From the NCBI GenBank assembly GCA_964019335.1, contig OZ025661.1:124001-188000 (forward strand): a stretch of 64,000 nucleotides of DNA, read 5' to 3'. Source of the stretch: Diplonema japonicum (lineage: Eukaryota > Euglenozoa > Diplonemea > Diplonemida > Diplonemidae). The notes under the pieces were generated by a model. The model was given only the letters and a program-made list of their open reading frames with translations. It was not told the DNA's origin and searched no databases. Position numbers and translations under genes: made by a program. Positions 1-11,292 of this stretch are shown here, piece by piece (the stretch's first letter is position 1; each line of letters starts with the position of its first letter).

Positions 1-1138
1 CCTTTAGATTGAGCTACTGGTCAGCGTGAACGGGGCGAGCTTTGTTCTTTTTGAAGGAGATTTGTTTTTTTTTCTGCTAACTGTTTCTCATTGCAAAAAC
101 CTTAAGTGGGTACTCCCTCATCTGATCATCCTCCAGGTAAAGCACACTCGCCCCCCCAAGCCGGTTTTTTTTTTTTTCGCTCCCGCTATTTCTTTTTTGG
201 ACCACAGTTTCGGTTGCATCATCCTCTTCTCAGGGGGGGGGGGGGGGGGGGGGGTCTCTGCCCAAACGGGAAGGAGGACAACTTTAGAATCCACTTTTTT
301 TTTTCTTTTTGGAAAACTTATGGGGAAAAAGGTCACCTGCCATTCAAGGTGTCAGGGGCTCCCCAGAAGGGGTAAAGGTGTACACAAGGGCCTGTAACTG
401 TACACAAACCATTGGTGCTGGAAACAGTTGGAAAATCGTTTTTCTTTTTTTTAAAATTCTTTTTCCATTCGCTCTTTTCCGTTGTTCATTTTTTTTTTTT
501 TTTTTTTGTTCTTTACTTTTAATAATAATTTAAAGAACACCTTGCAGCCTTGGGGGGGAAGAAAAATTCATTTCCTTCTTTCTTTTTTTTCTTCTTCAAG
601 ATTTATTTTATACTTTTTGAAAAATGAAGTTTTTTGTCAAAATGGAAATTGTAAACAAAATCTAGTACGTCTCGTCATTGAGCTCTACAATACAAAATCT
701 TAAAGGAAACCCTAAATATCTTTAGGCTGCAAGGTATGACTTAAAAAAAAAAAAAAAAAAAGAAGAAGAAAAACTAATACTGCAAAAACGATATTTTCTT
801 ATTGCAGTATATTTGTTTTTTCTCCCCCCTCCTTTTTTTTCCTCTTTTTTTTTTCTTCTTTGGCATTTCTTTTCTTAAAAGAAAGAAATAAAAAAAAAAT
901 AAGAAGGCAAAATAAAAACCCAGGCATCAGTTAGCATAGCCTTCAACGGAGGGTCCTTTTGCAGAAACTACACAGGCTCCTCCCCTACTCACCAGGTAGA
1001 GGAGGTACCAAAAGCTGACAGAAGGCACAAACCGTTTTTAACGACCCCAAATCCGGTTTTTGAAGAAAGAATATAAAAAAAGAATCTCTTTTCTTAAAAG
1101 AAAGAGGGTTTCTTTTTTTTTTTTTTTTTTTTTCTTTT
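1..1138. other. Non-coding A/T- and G-tract DNA
   Basis: No convincing coding sequence on either strand. It contains a run of more than 20 G at about 232-254, many A and T homopolymers, and short ORFs made mostly of Phe or Lys codons from those tracts. Confidence 0.6.
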
Positions 1139-2924
1139 TTAACCATCTACCAACGGACCATTTTTGCCCACCAGGGGGTAAATTTTCAAAACTTCAAAAA
1201 AAGCTATTCCAGCGCAACGCCGGGGCTATATGCCCCCGGAAATGCCTCCAGATGTCCCAATTCTAGAGAGAGGGTGCCCACAGCAGGGTCCACCCCCACA
1301 ACATTGTCAAAAATATCGTTCCTGAAGTGCCCGAGAGGGGGTACAAAAACAAGTCAAAAAAAATCGACTGTAAAATTCTATAAAAAGCTATTTAAGGCCT
1401 TCTTGACGCGGTTCGTACGTGCCCCAGGGCTGGGGGACTTCTTTTTTGACCCCGGGAGGGGTTTCTGGGGGGTATCCCCGGCAAGGTGGTAGTCTTTGAA
1501 GCACGGAGTCACGCAAAGTTGTACCAAGCAGGCTGAACACTGAAATAGGGGTCTTTTCGACTTGCAATGCTTGCACCGCACGTTGCACTACTTTTTCGGG
1601 GAAATGGTCCCAGAAGGTACTGTCACGGCGCATTGGGGCATGGTATTGGGGCGGCCTGCTCTGTAGTTGACTTTATCTGTTGTTTAGACTGCCTCCCTAG
1701 TAGCCCTTCGATGACTGCCTCTTTGAAAGGCGTGAATCCACTGTCGTTCGTACTCAGGGTGTTGGGGGGCAAGGCTTCTTTCCAAACAAGCCAAGCATTC
1801 GCCAGAGATTTACCTAACAAGTACGAAAATACTTTCAGGGGCCACTTTTAAGTCATAAGGGTGCGTTTATGGCGTTTTGTCACAGCATCACCCAGCGTCG
1901 GTTTCGCCCATTGCGGTGTTGTAAATATGCACTTGGTAGGGAGCGGGATGTCCTTTCCGGCTTTCATTCTCTTTTGGCCGACACGTCAAATTCGACTTCA
2001 CCGGAACATCCAACGTCGATAGAAAGCACGCTGGCATGATGTCATGCCACGTTGTGGTGCAAAGGATGCTCGCGTGCTGGTGGAACTGGGTGTCCCCACG
2101 GGATGCGCGTCCTGGGCATGCGGCCTCGATTCTTTGGGGCATCCATGATCTCCGGGAGGCCTTCGCGATAGGTAGAAGTCAGCACGCTTGTTTGTTTCGC
2201 TGTGGAAACACAGATTTCCCAGAATAGTCAAAAAGCGGTCTCTTGACATGACGGTGGCGTACCCAGGGGTGTAGTTGAGAGACGTGGAGCCAGTGTGCCA
2301 GTAATCAGAATAATCTGGCTTGATATCCAAGTCCATCGACAAAAGGGCACCTAGGAAGGTATGCAGAGAAGCAGCATCGAGATCCAGGGAGACACCTTTT
2401 TTAGCCGCATTTGCCACATTGTTCGAAGTTATGACCCGAATAACGTTTGGGACGAGCATTTGGAGAATATATGGTATGGCGTTGAGCCTTTGATGTCAAA
2501 ACAGGGTCCACAAGGATTCCGATCTTCACGAAACCGGATGCCTTCCAACTGCTCCGGCTTTGCCGTCCAATCACCCTGCTGTGACTCGGAATCGGTCGAA
2601 TTAGTATCAGAATCACTGTTTGTATCAAAATTGCATAATAGGGATGAGCCATCAGTGCTGCCATCACTCATAACGTCCTCTTCCGGCCTCTTTCCGGGCG
2701 CCTTTTTTTGAAGTGATTTTTAAGGGTAAATTTGGGCTGGCGTTTTTTTTTCATTTTTTCATTTTCTTGTTAAGTTAGGGCAGCATTTAGTTTATTTTTT
2801 TCATATTTTCCGCGCAGGACCCCGCCGGCAAGAAAGGGCCGGGCTGTATTGCATTGAAAGCCCTTTGCGTAAAAGATTTTTTTTCAAATCGTCTATATAT
2901 AGACGCTCGTTGGTAGATGGTTAA
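1139..2924 (-). mobile_element. piggyBac-type DNA transposon, copy A (defective)
   Basis: Both ends carry TTAA (1139-1142 and 2921-2924), the piggyBac target duplication. Inside them lies a 13-bp terminal inverted repeat, CCATCTACCAACG, at 1143 and, inverted, ending at 2920. Near the right end there is an extra hairpin, GTCTATATATAGAC. The body encodes pieces of a piggyBac transposase on the minus strand. At about 1.78 kb it is shorter than a full piggyBac element. A near-identical second copy lies at 20773-22588, so both probably derive from one internally deleted parent. Ends and TSD are directly visible; inability to transpose on its own is inferred from the broken ORF. Confidence 0.93.
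1378..2671 (-). pseudogene. piggyBac transposase remnant (DDE_Tnp_1_7), copy A
   Basis: Readable in several frames on the minus strand. An acidic N-terminal part (2429-2671) is followed, after a frame change, by the conserved piggyBac region with SLHTFLGALLSMDLDIKP, DYWxTG and MSRDRFLTILGN (1998-2459). A later block, LANAWLVWKEALPPNT, and GFTPFKEAVIEGLLGRQ lie at 1623-1820. The Cys-rich C-terminal finger CKHCKSKRP...CSACLVQLC...YHL is at 1378-1581. The stretch that should carry the first catalytic Asp residues is missing and at least three frame breaks are present. Compared with copy B it has an extra short deletion near 1640. It is dead as a transposase, although the end-binding finger is still legible. 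Confidence 0.88.
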
Positions 2925-3576
2925 ATTATTGAATGGGGCTGCGTGTTTGCTTTAATTTACAACCCCTACTTTTTTTTCACCAGATGTTGGAAAGATTCTG
3001 GTTTCAAAGTTGTGTGTGCCACAAGACGGCATGTGGAGAAGGCGATTCTTTTATTCACACAACACATGGTATTCTTTAATTACCAAGAACCAACCCAATA
3101 AAAAAAAAAATATTTGTGTAAGAATGTAAAAGAATAAAGAAAAACTAAAGTGTGCGGGAAGAAAAAAAAAAAGAGAAAAAAAAAAAATATGTTCGCGGGT
3201 GTTCGTTCTTTTTCTTTTTTTCCTTCCATCTTTTTAAAGAGAGAAAAAAGACCTTTGGCTGATCAAATAAAAAAAAAAAATAATAATGAAATCTCGCTTC
3301 ATCAACAGGGATGAACCGAGGGCATAGGTGGAGAGAAAAGAGGAGAAAAAAAAAAAAATCAATGTGAGTGAAACTATCGCTGAAGGTTACGAAGGGTTAA
3401 CTAAAACCTGAAACAAGGAGCGCTTTTATGTGAAAAAAGCTTTTGTACGGCAGTGACAAATAAACTTTGATAAATTTCGGTGTGCGGGTGCTCACCATTC
3501 AGGGAGAAATTCACACTAATCGATCTTGGTCGCGCAAGGTAGGGGGCGGTTTGGCTCGAGGAGAAGAGTGGTCCCC

Positions 3577-3625
<49 letters not shown>

Positions 3626-3635
3626 AGAGACATTT
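2925..3635. other. Non-coding; includes one copy of a dispersed repeat
   Basis: A/T-rich with no credible ORF. Positions 3478-3525 resemble 41381-41430: both read TGTGC, a few bases, GGGTGCTCAC, then GAAATTCACACTAATCG. A run of about 40 A ends at 3622, immediately before the coding-repeat fragment. Confidence 0.55.
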
Positions 3636-4030
3636 AAGGGTACCTGCGGTATGTGGCAGGACGCCTGAAGAGTCTCAATCTATCTCTTGATCGAACCTTT
3701 CTGCTGTGGTGTGGCCTTCGGCCCCTCGTTCACCCTCCTCGGTACCTTAGGTATAAAACCCTCAACCGAGTTGGTAAGGACACAATAGTTGTACAGTTGT
3801 TTCTCAAGGATGTGGCGGGTCACCGGGAGGCGAATACCGGTCTAGAGGAGTAGCCCCTTACGGAGCTGTTGTAGTAACCCAACGTGCGTAGGGAGTGGAC
3901 AGAAACTACTGACGCAGCTGGGATGAGGGGCGCTATGCCCTTACTGTGTGGATGCGTTCTAGTGCCGTTATCACCCGGCCTATTACACGCGCGCTCACTT
4001 GGATGTCCTCACCCTCTTCACAGTACAGAA
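3636..4030 (-). pseudogene. Decayed fragment of an unknown repeated coding element
   Basis: On the minus strand this region encodes a degenerate C-terminal peptide that aligns with one encoded at 46688-47400. Shared residues include HILE.Q, C.L.NS, GF.PK, GPKA.P and QKGS ending in R-stop. An in-frame stop interrupts the reading upstream of the conserved stretch. DNA identity is low but continuous, starting at AAGGG(T/A)ACCTGC at the 3' end. I do not recognise the protein. Conservation at residue level in two decayed loci suggests an old mobile or integrated element. Confidence 0.55.
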
Positions 4031-5464
4031 AATAAAATAAAGTATGTACGAATAATTTTAAGGCGGGTCTTTCTTTCGTTTAAGTAAAAAAAAAAAAAAA
4101 AAAGTTGAACATGAGCAGACGAAAAAAACTGGGGGAAGAAGAAAAAAAAAAAGTCTCATTTCAAAGACTGTTTCCCACTCCCTCCCCCCTCCTCTTCTTT
4201 CCAGTCTTTTGTCTCATGTTTCTTTTTTTTTAAAAACTTCCAATTTCTCCAAAAAAAGGGGGGGGGGGGGAGAGTTGAGAAATACGGAAAAGGGAGAAAT
4301 AGTGAACGGGGAGACCCCCTTCCCATTTTTCTTTTTTTTTTTTTTTTTAAAAACTTTCTCGCGCGGTGGTGAACAGTGAGCCGAGCGGAGTAAGCCAAGG
4401 CTTTTCAAAATACAAAGAAAAAAAAAAAAAAGAAAAAAACTATGTTGTTCTCAGTCACCAGTTTACACAAAAAAAAGTGCTTTTTTTTTTTTTTTTTTTT
4501 TCCATTTTCTTTTTCTTCTTTTTTTTTCCCCGCCCATAAGACTTGCATACAAAAAAAAAAGTAGTTGGACTAAAAACTAAAAAAAGGGGAAAGAAAATAG
4601 GCATAGGAGCATTTCTTTTTTTATTTTTTTTTATTTTTTCCCACCTCCCCCTTCTGTTAAACGGGTGTTAGTCAATGGACTCATTTCTTCTGGGGTAAAA
4701 GCTTAACACTTGCCCGACCATGAAACCGGACCCCCCCTCAAGCCAGAATTATTGTTTTATGAGTGAAGAGTACTACATGCAGGGGAGAGCGAAAAAGAAG
4801 GAGAAAAAAAAAAGGTGAAGTTTAAGGGCAAATCCTGCTCGAGGACCACCCTTAGAAAAAAGAAGAAGAAGAAAAGAAAACCACTGAAAAGATGTTGCTT
4901 ACAGCCACAATGATAATTGCATTGCTGTAAGAGTCATTATTTCACACACCCCCTCCCTATTTTAGAGCCACGTGAAAGTGTCACATGCGCAAAGAACCCC
5001 TTTTTTTCTTTTTTTTAAATTTATTTTATTTATTGTTTTTTTTTTTTTTTGGCTGGTGGGTCATTTGTTTCGTTTTTTAGACAAAAAAAAACGCGAGTTT
5101 TTGTATTTCTTTTTTTTAAATAAAAACCTTTCCTATTGTGGGATACATTGTGTCTTTAAAAGCTTAAATTATAAGGAGAGAGAAAAAAGAAAAAAGAAAA
5201 AAGAAAAAAGAAAAAAGAAAAAAGAAAAAAGAAAAACCATTCCAACCTTTGTTTGTTGGTGGTAGGCATGACATGCGGGTTTTGTGAAGGAGCAAAAAAA
5301 AAAAAAAAAAAAAAAAAGACAAAAACCCCCTGTGTGGCGAAAAAAAAAAAAAATATATGAGTTAAAGGAAGTCTTTGTGAGACGCCCCCTTGTTCTCAGG
5401 CTCTACCTGCACCTATCCCCCTTCAGCAGCGGTTTCTCCTTCTTCTTAAAAAAATAACTATTTA
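4031..5464. other. Non-coding A/T-tract DNA with a microsatellite
   Basis: No credible gene. Positions 5176-5234 are a heptanucleotide microsatellite, about eight units of GAAAAAA. Poly(A), poly(T) and one poly(G) run (about 4258-4270) make up much of the rest. A 45-bp dispersed repeat lies at 5353-5397. Confidence 0.6.
5353..5397 (+). repeat. 45-bp dispersed repeat, copy 1
   Basis: Core GAGTTAAAGGAAGTCTTTGT followed by GAGACGCCCCCTTGTTCTC. It recurs at 6720-6763 (one C fewer) and 59392-59436 (one base changed). All three copies follow an A-run and are in the same orientation. Function unknown. Confidence 0.8.
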
Positions 5465-5657
5465 TTTAGTGAAAATAAGATCGAATCAGATCGTATGATT
5501 TTCACGCGTGGTCGCAGTGGTTTAACGAGTGGGTATATGACTTCACGAGCGAAGCGAGTGCAGTCATGAATGTCTACTTCACGAGCGAAGCGAGTGAAGT
5601 AACATCAACGAGTTAAACATGCCATCACAAGTGAAAATCGGATCTATTTTCACTAAA
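5465..5657. repeat. Foldback/MITE-like element, about 193 bp
   Basis: The ends are inverted repeats: TTTAGTGAAAATAAGATC at 5465 and GATCTATTTTCACTAAA ending at 5657. A second inverted pair lies inside (GATTTTCAC near 5498, GTGAAAATC near 5631), then a third around GGTTTAACGAG / CGAGTTAAAC. The centre carries two direct copies of CTTCACGAGCGAAGCGAGTG (5541-5560 and 5577-5596). It has no coding capacity. A non-autonomous DNA element is the simplest explanation. Confidence 0.65.
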
Positions 5658-5676
5658 TCCGTTGTTTTATTAACGT

Positions 5677-6221
5677 CAGTCAGATTTGAAAGGGTGGGGC
5701 ATTACAGGTTACAAGTTACAAGTTACAAATTTTATTGGGGGTGCTTATGGTTGATATTGATTGTCAAGGCATATCCTGTGTGGTGCGGGCTGTGCGTCCA
5801 TGGGCGCTGACAGGACCTCGGTCTGGACCTGTGGGGCTGCTGCCTGGGTTGCTGAGGTTGCCCCACTAGCAGCTGTCACCGCTGCTGGCTTGCCAAGCCC
5901 ACCTCTCTCCCCTTCTATTGAGAGAGGCGACCAGATCCTTGAGTGACGTAAAAAGTGAGATTCCAGATTCGAACCGGGGTTTCCAAAACAAGAGGTAACC
6001 ACTTAGGTTCCTTTTCCGTGTTTGCGCCCCCGACCCCTTGCTGTGCGGTGAATATGGCAAGCGTGAATATAAAGTACTTTATATTCACTCATAAAGTAAT
6101 TTTCATTTCTGCCCCTGTTTTCTTCCTAAAACAAGCCTGAAATCTGCAATGAAAATAAAGTGAAAAAAAGCGTGAAATAATGTGAAATATTATATTCACT
6201 CCCACCCTTGAAAATCTGAGT
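5677..6221. repeat. Second inverted-repeat-bounded element, about 545 bp
   Basis: CAGATTTGAAAGGGTGGG near 5681 is matched in inverted, imperfect form by CCCACCCTTGAAAATCTG at 6201-6218. It begins only about 20 bp after the 5465-5657 element. Inside are a GGTTACAAGTTACAAGTTAC tandem (about 5707), a tRNA-like B box on the minus strand (GGTTCGAATC, about 5970) and the palindrome at 6063-6088. It may be a MITE or a tRNA-derived SINE relic. Confidence 0.45.
6063..6088. repeat. Perfect 26-bp palindrome
   Basis: GTGAATATAAAGT followed directly by its exact reverse complement. The motif GTGAA/TTCAC recurs in the surrounding 150 bp. It could form a cruciform or hairpin; no function can be assigned. 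Confidence 0.9.
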
Positions 6222-8084
6222 TATATAAAGAAGAAAAAAACAGCTAACTGCGCTGTCACGAATAGCGTAAACTTTATAAACAAAGATAGCGAAACAAACT
6301 CAAAAATCGAAGAAGAAGAAAAAAACAAGAAGAATGACACCCCCCCCCCCCCCAGCTTTAACATGAAGGAGCAGTAAACGGGACAGCAGCCGGCCAATTG
6401 CTATCAGTTAAACAAATGAAGCTGCGCTTGCAAGAATAATAATAAAAAAAAACATCTGAATAGTGGAGGTTCACAGTACCTCTCTTTTTTTTTGACTCGC
6501 TCGCTTTATGCCCCTCAAGAAAAAAAAGGAAAAAAGGTTTTAAATTTGATATAAATATCGGTCACCGTTTAAAAAAAAGCTGTGAACGTTTTTTTTTTTT
6601 TTTTTCTTTTTTTTTTTGCTCAGCACATTTAGTTAAAATCACTTTTTGAAAAGATAAAATATTTTTTTTGTAAAATAAAAAAAAAAAAAGACAAAAACGA
6701 AACATAAATAAAAAAAAAAATATATGAGTTAAAGGAAGTCTTTGTGAGACGCCCCTTGTTCTCTTCTTCTATGAAAAAAAAAATAAAAATAATAAAAAAA
6801 AAATTTCAAAACACCCCAACGGTAAACTTAGTCTTCTGCTGCACACAATTGAATAGAAAATAAAAGCAGAATTCTTGGGGGCGGGGAGGGGGGGGGGACA
6901 GGGACGGAAGAAGGCACACAGTAAACTATTTTTCTTTTCTTTTTTTGCATGACTTTCTTTTTTTTTTTTTTCTGCTTACGTGCTTTCTCTCAAATTATAA
7001 TATACCAACCGGTTGCCGCATTTTGATCAAAGAGAAGTCCGGTATCAGGTAGGTGCGCATTGAGAAAGCATGTAATAAAACCACAAAAGAAATCTGTTAA
7101 GAAACAGCAGTACGCCACCACCTTTCTTTTCTTTTTTATTTCTTTTTCTTTTTGCCAAAAAAAAAAAATAGCCGTTTTTTTTTTCACCCGAGCGGGATGC
7201 ATACTACGTTTTGAACAGAGCGGTTCTTTCTTTCTTTTTTTTTTTTTTTTCTTTTTCCCCTCATAAATCACCTTCCGGAAACTGTAGTTATATTACATGT
7301 AAGAAAGAAAGAGAATATAAATATATAAAAAAAAAAAAGAATAGAAGAACACTTCCCTTTTCTTTTCTTTTTTATTTTTTTATTTTCCATTCTTTTTTTT
7401 CTTTTTCCTTTTCTTTTTCGTTCGAACTGGACTTTTTTTTTGTGTGGAACTTTTTTTTTTTTTTTTATCATAGATAAAACACTATTTGTAGTTGCAATAA
7501 TTTATTATTAAAAAAAAAAAAAAAAACTTTTTTTTTTTCGTTCAGCTGTGGGTTGGAGAATGAAGGACTATTAGCTCCGGACAGCTGGCATGGATATAAA
7601 AAAAAGCAAAAATAAAATAATAAAAAAAATACTCTTTTTAAAATAGGATAGAAAAACTCAGGACTTCGCTCTCACCTAACTTTTTGAAATACTAATTTAT
7701 AATCACTTTATTTTCTTATTTCTCTTCCCTTTTTTTCTTCTTCTTCTTCTTTCTAACTTGTGTATTGACCCCCAAGTGCGCCCAGGAGGCACAAGAGGAG
7801 GTTACTTATGGACGTGAAAGTGGTAGGGGGGGGGGGGGGGGGGAGGGAAGGGCTGAAAAAAAAAAAACAATAGAATAGAAAATAAAAAATAAAAGCAATA
7901 AAAACTGGATGAATAGATAGAGGAAAATGAAAAAGAAGAAAGAAAGAAAAAAAAAAAAAGTGTGGGTGAAAAGGAGAGAAAATACTACAAAAGTGGATAA
8001 GAAAAAAAAAAAAAAAAAAAAAAGAGAGACATTTAAGAAATTAACCTATGAAAGACCGGAACTGAATAGAGATCAGTCAATGGG

Positions 8085-8127
<43 letters not shown>

Positions 8128-8879
8128 CCACCCTGCATGCTGAATTACGGGCAATTGTTTTCACCTTTTAGGTTTGCAAGCTATTAGGTTTGTAAGCAGC
8201 CCAAGAAGTTATATGTTCAGATGCAGCAGCCCTTCATGGGTTAGAAGAAATAAAATAAATATAAAAATAACAAAAAGAAGAAAACCACGACAAAAGAACA
8301 ATGTTTTTTATTTTCTTTTCTTCTTCTCTCCATTTTTTTTTCTTCCTGCGTCCAGTACAGTTTTACGAGTTTTACAAGAATAAGTAAATCTTTCTTTTTT
8401 TTCTTTCGAAAAAAAAAAACTGTAAAAAAAAAAAAAATGTCCAAAGAGATAAAAGTGGATTACCTTATGGAGTTCTGTGTTCTTATTTCCCTCCCTCCCT
8501 TACCTTCTTTTTCTTTTTGTATTTTATTTTTATTTTTTTCCCCCTACTTTTTATTCGGGGGTGTTCTTTTTTTATTTTTATTTTATTTTATTTTATTTCT
8601 TCTTTTAAATTTCATTGCATACTGTTGAAGGAGAGAGGATGGTAGTAAAAAAAAAAAATAATAATGAGGGGGAGGGAAAAGGAGGGGGGAAAAAAAATAA
8701 CTTTTTTCACAAAACAAAAAATTAGGAGGTGGGAGGGGGAAGGAAAAGATCAAGCAGTATAAAAAAAAAAAAAAAAAAAATCTATGAGGAAAAAAAAAAA
8801 AAAAAAAAATCGCAAAAAATCTATGAGGAAAAAAAAAAAAAAAACTGTTTTGTCGCACTCCCCACCCCCCCTTTTTTTT
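6222..8879. other. 2.6 kb of non-coding A/T-tract DNA
   Basis: No supportable gene on either strand. All ORFs here are low-complexity Lys or Phe strings from homopolymers. It holds C and G runs (6341-6354, about 7828-7842) and the second 45-bp repeat. Confidence 0.6.
6720..6763 (+). repeat. 45-bp dispersed repeat, copy 2
   Basis: Same sequence as 5353-5397, except that the CCCCC run has one C fewer. It again follows an A-run. Confidence 0.8.
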
Positions 8880-9686
8880 TCAACATTGCCCAAGCATTTT
8901 TTTACATTTCAGAATTTCCCTGTAGATCTCTACCAAGTACTCGTTTCCTTGCAATTCGCGCTCCTCAACCTGAGGTTCGCACTGGTCAGTGTTGGGTTCT
9001 GAAAACGCAAGCGAAGTAAGAAAATCATTAAGAGCCTTGAAGTCACCGGAACCAGATCCTTCCAAAGGTGTGATGTCTTGAATGTTCGTGATTCTGTACC
9101 CAGTCTGGATGGACCCGACTACACTGTCTGGAGAAAATGAGGAAAGCGAGGCTCCAACATCGTGAAGTGAGCTCAGAAGGTCAGTTAGGTTTCTCCTCAT
9201 ACATGTGACTTGCTGTGGTGTCACACCCCGAGAGAGCATTCCTACAGTTTGCCCAGGAACAGGTAGTGTTTGCACAACGTAACCAGCACTGTCCGCCCAA
9301 CAGGCCTTGTAGTCTGGAAGAGCCGGGCTTTCCACAAATGCAAGTGTTTTTGCGAGAAACAAAGTGTCAACATGAGTTACCGAGTACTTAACACCGTCGA
9401 GCGAGCCAACAACAAGGTCCTCCTCTTCTTCTATCATAGTGGCCATTCTCTTTTTTGGTGTCACCAAGCACCTTTCGTGCCAAGCCTCGTATTCGTTCCA
9501 GGAGCCGTTTCTGATAGTTTCCCTTTCCTTCTCCTTGTAGCTTCCATAGTGTTTCTTCGGTGTCACTAGCCCTGCGCACCACCTGACTGAGGAACACGGG
9601 GTTGTCGTGTACCCCACACTTCCCGTCGGTGTGCTCCCAATAGGCGTGCGCGGGGTCCCAGGGGGCGTTTCGAACAGAGCCGTCAT
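8880..9686 (-). CDS. Pseudokinase-like orphan protein, 268 aa
   Basis: Single ORF with GC-balanced codon use and ATG start. The N-terminus is rich in Pro-directed phospho-type sites (ETPPGTPRTP) and has two copies of a LVTPKK motif (about residues 40 and 75). The C-terminal half, LLSSLHDVG...FSPDSVVG..., later DFKALNDFLTSL, has the rhythm of a kinase C-lobe around the catalytic loop. The HRD and DFG motifs are not present, so phosphotransfer is unlikely if the resemblance is real. Kinase relationship is inference. It is the most downstream gene of the minus-strand array in this window. Confidence 0.7.
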   Translation of the reverse strand: MTALFETPPGTPRTPIGSTPTGSVGYTTTPCSSVRWCAGLVTPKKHYGSYKEKERETIRNGSWNEYEAWHERCLVTPKKRMATMIEEEEDLVVGSLDGVKYSVTHVDTLFLAKTLAFVESPALPDYKACWADSAGYVVQTLPVPGQTVGMLSRGVTPQQVTCMRRNLTDLLSSLHDVGASLSSFSPDSVVGSIQTGYRITNIQDITPLEGSGSGDFKALNDFLTSLAFSEPNTDQCEPQVEERELQGNEYLVEIYREILKCKKMLGQC

Positions 9687-9960
9687 TATTTTGCAAATAT
9701 ATATACGTAACGTGGGAGGGGGAAAAAGGGGGTTTTCCTTTTTTTTTTTTTTCTTTTTTCTTTTTTTCCTCCTTATTCCTCTTTGTGTAAGTGCTTTTTT
9801 TTTTTTTTTTTTTTTCCTCTTCTTTTTTTTTTTTTAAAAAATGTAAATGGAGGAGAGAAAAGAAGGAGGAAAAAAAAAAGAAAAAAAGGGGGGGGGGAAA
9901 AGGAGAGGAAGAAAGTGTGTTGTGTGTGTTGGGAGGGCCCTGTAATGATATTTATTTCAC

Positions 9961-10001
<41 letters not shown>

Positions 10002-10070
10002 ACACAACCTGGACGTGTAGAAAGAACTAAACTGAATCAATAAACGTGTAAGAAAAAAAAAACCCCCCCA
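9687..10070. other. Homopolymer-rich intergenic DNA
   Basis: Nothing coding seen. A very long A-run lies at about 9963-10000, with several T-runs. Confidence 0.6.
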
Positions 10071-10658
10071 CTATAATGGCTTAATCTTATGAGTATGCTT
10101 CATGAGCCGAGGGGACGCCGCTGCTGTTCGCGAGTCCATAACACTCTTGGGTAAATCAATCGCTCCCTGCGCAAACTTATACGCCCCTATGTGGACATGA
10201 GACGGGACCCGCACATCAGTAGTCGAGGAATCGCCTCCTGCCTTTCCAAGGAATGAAGGGATAACGGAGAACGTGGACTTTGGGAGGGACTTTCTAGTAC
10301 AAGAAGGACCTACAGGACAAGCAGGCCAGGCAATGTTAATCGGCTTAGCAGGCACAAGAAGAGATGGTTTTGGCGTTAAAGGTACGCTGATGGGCCCTAT
10401 TTGTTGGTGAACTGGGGTGCTTGGTCGTACTGTTCCGATAGGTGTTATATAGGGTGTCAGAATGTTAAGGTTCCCAGGGCCCTTTGCCATGCTTGGCGCG
10501 GTGATCTGTGGAGTTTCTCCAGGGTTCACTGGCCTCCTTGGAGGCAACGATCCCAGGCTCCCCAAACCTGCCATTTTTATCAGTCCTTCTTCAGCCATCA
10601 ACCCCCTCGCGGGAGGCCCCTTGGCCTCGGGAGGGCGGGGGGCGGCGTATTCAACCAT
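10071..10658 (-). CDS. Pro/Gly-rich protein of unknown function, 195 aa
   Basis: The start is placed at the ATG at 10658 (MVEYAAPRPPEAKGP), because codons further upstream come from poly(A)/poly(T). The protein is rich in Pro, Gly, Ser and Thr with TP and SP pairs (ITPIGT, RPSTPV, PLTPKP) and no recognised domain; it is probably largely disordered. The A-rich stretch directly before the ATG is typical of genes in this window. I do not recognise it. Confidence 0.6.
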   Translation of the reverse strand: MVEYAAPRPPEAKGPPARGLMAEEGLIKMAGLGSLGSLPPRRPVNPGETPQITAPSMAKGPGNLNILTPYITPIGTVRPSTPVHQQIGPISVPLTPKPSLLVPAKPINIAWPACPVGPSCTRKSLPKSTFSVIPSFLGKAGGDSSTTDVRVPSHVHIGAYKFAQGAIDLPKSVMDSRTAAASPRLMKHTHKIKPL

Positions 10659-10748
10659 TTTTTTGTTTTTCTTTTTGTTTGTACGCCCCCTCCTCCTAGG
10701 AGACAAAATTCTAATTTCCGAAAAAATATTAAAAAAAAAAAGAGGAAC

Positions 10749-10789
<41 letters not shown>

Positions 10790-10885
10790 GCGGATGCAAA
10801 GCGTGCTAAACGATGCTTTGTGTCGCGGTAATTCGAATCTAAAAAAAAGAGAGAAGAATAAAATAAAAAAAACAAAATAAATGAT

Positions 10886-11271
10886 TCAGCCAAAGACTAC
10901 TACTCGTTTGAAGGTCGGCGTGCCTACCCAAATGATGCTCCCCTTGCTGGAGAACGTTCCGAGCACTCCCGTTGTGGGGTCACTAGGGACTGCCTTGGGC
11001 TAGCATTCAAATATAAAAATAAAAAAAAGTGAAATAAAAAAAAAAAGAAAACAGACTGAATCAAGTCTTCTCGCTTCAGTAAAGACTCAGAATCCGATAA
11101 AACGCCCCTCCCTCCCCTCCTCCTCCCCTTCTTTTTTTTTTTTTTCCCCCCTCTCTTTGCGTTACAACAAAGGGGGGGGGGAAAAATTAGACACAACGGT
11201 AACTTTCACTTTGCGTTCAAGTACCAGACAGCTCCTTGAGGAAGCTTTATATCGAAAAATTTTTTTTTCAT
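10886..11271 (-). CDS. Possible three-exon small protein
   Basis: Exon 3 (10886-10999) encodes PKAVPSDPTTGVLGT... ending RVVVFG-stop and joins in phase to ...SLLKREDLIQS (exon 2, ending at 11053) across a 53-nt GT-AG gap with a T-rich 3' side. A first exon is proposed at 11210-11271, starting MKKKFFDIKLPQG, with exon 2 beginning at about 11108. The first intron (about 100 nt) is the weakest part. The ATG lies only 21 nt below the stop of the C2 gene, so these exons could instead extend that gene. A 40-codon plus-strand ORF at 10881-11003 covers the same bases and is less convincing. No family recognised. Confidence 0.35.
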
Positions 11272-11292
11272 TCAAACGGTGTCCGCTTGTGA

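Noticed and set aside
5955-6010. tRNA-like A and B boxes on the minus strand (AAGTGGTTA and GGTTCGAATC)
   Set aside because: Spacing between the boxes is about 10 nt too short for a tRNA and no acceptor stem forms. At most a SINE relic.
6990-8860. Many ORFs of 60-95 codons
   Set aside because: They consist of Lys or Phe strings translated from A/T homopolymers and appear on both strands.
10881-11003. 40-codon plus-strand ORF with an A-rich leader
   Set aside because: Same bases are better explained as a minus-strand terminal exon in phase with an upstream block; no other host gene is on the plus strand.
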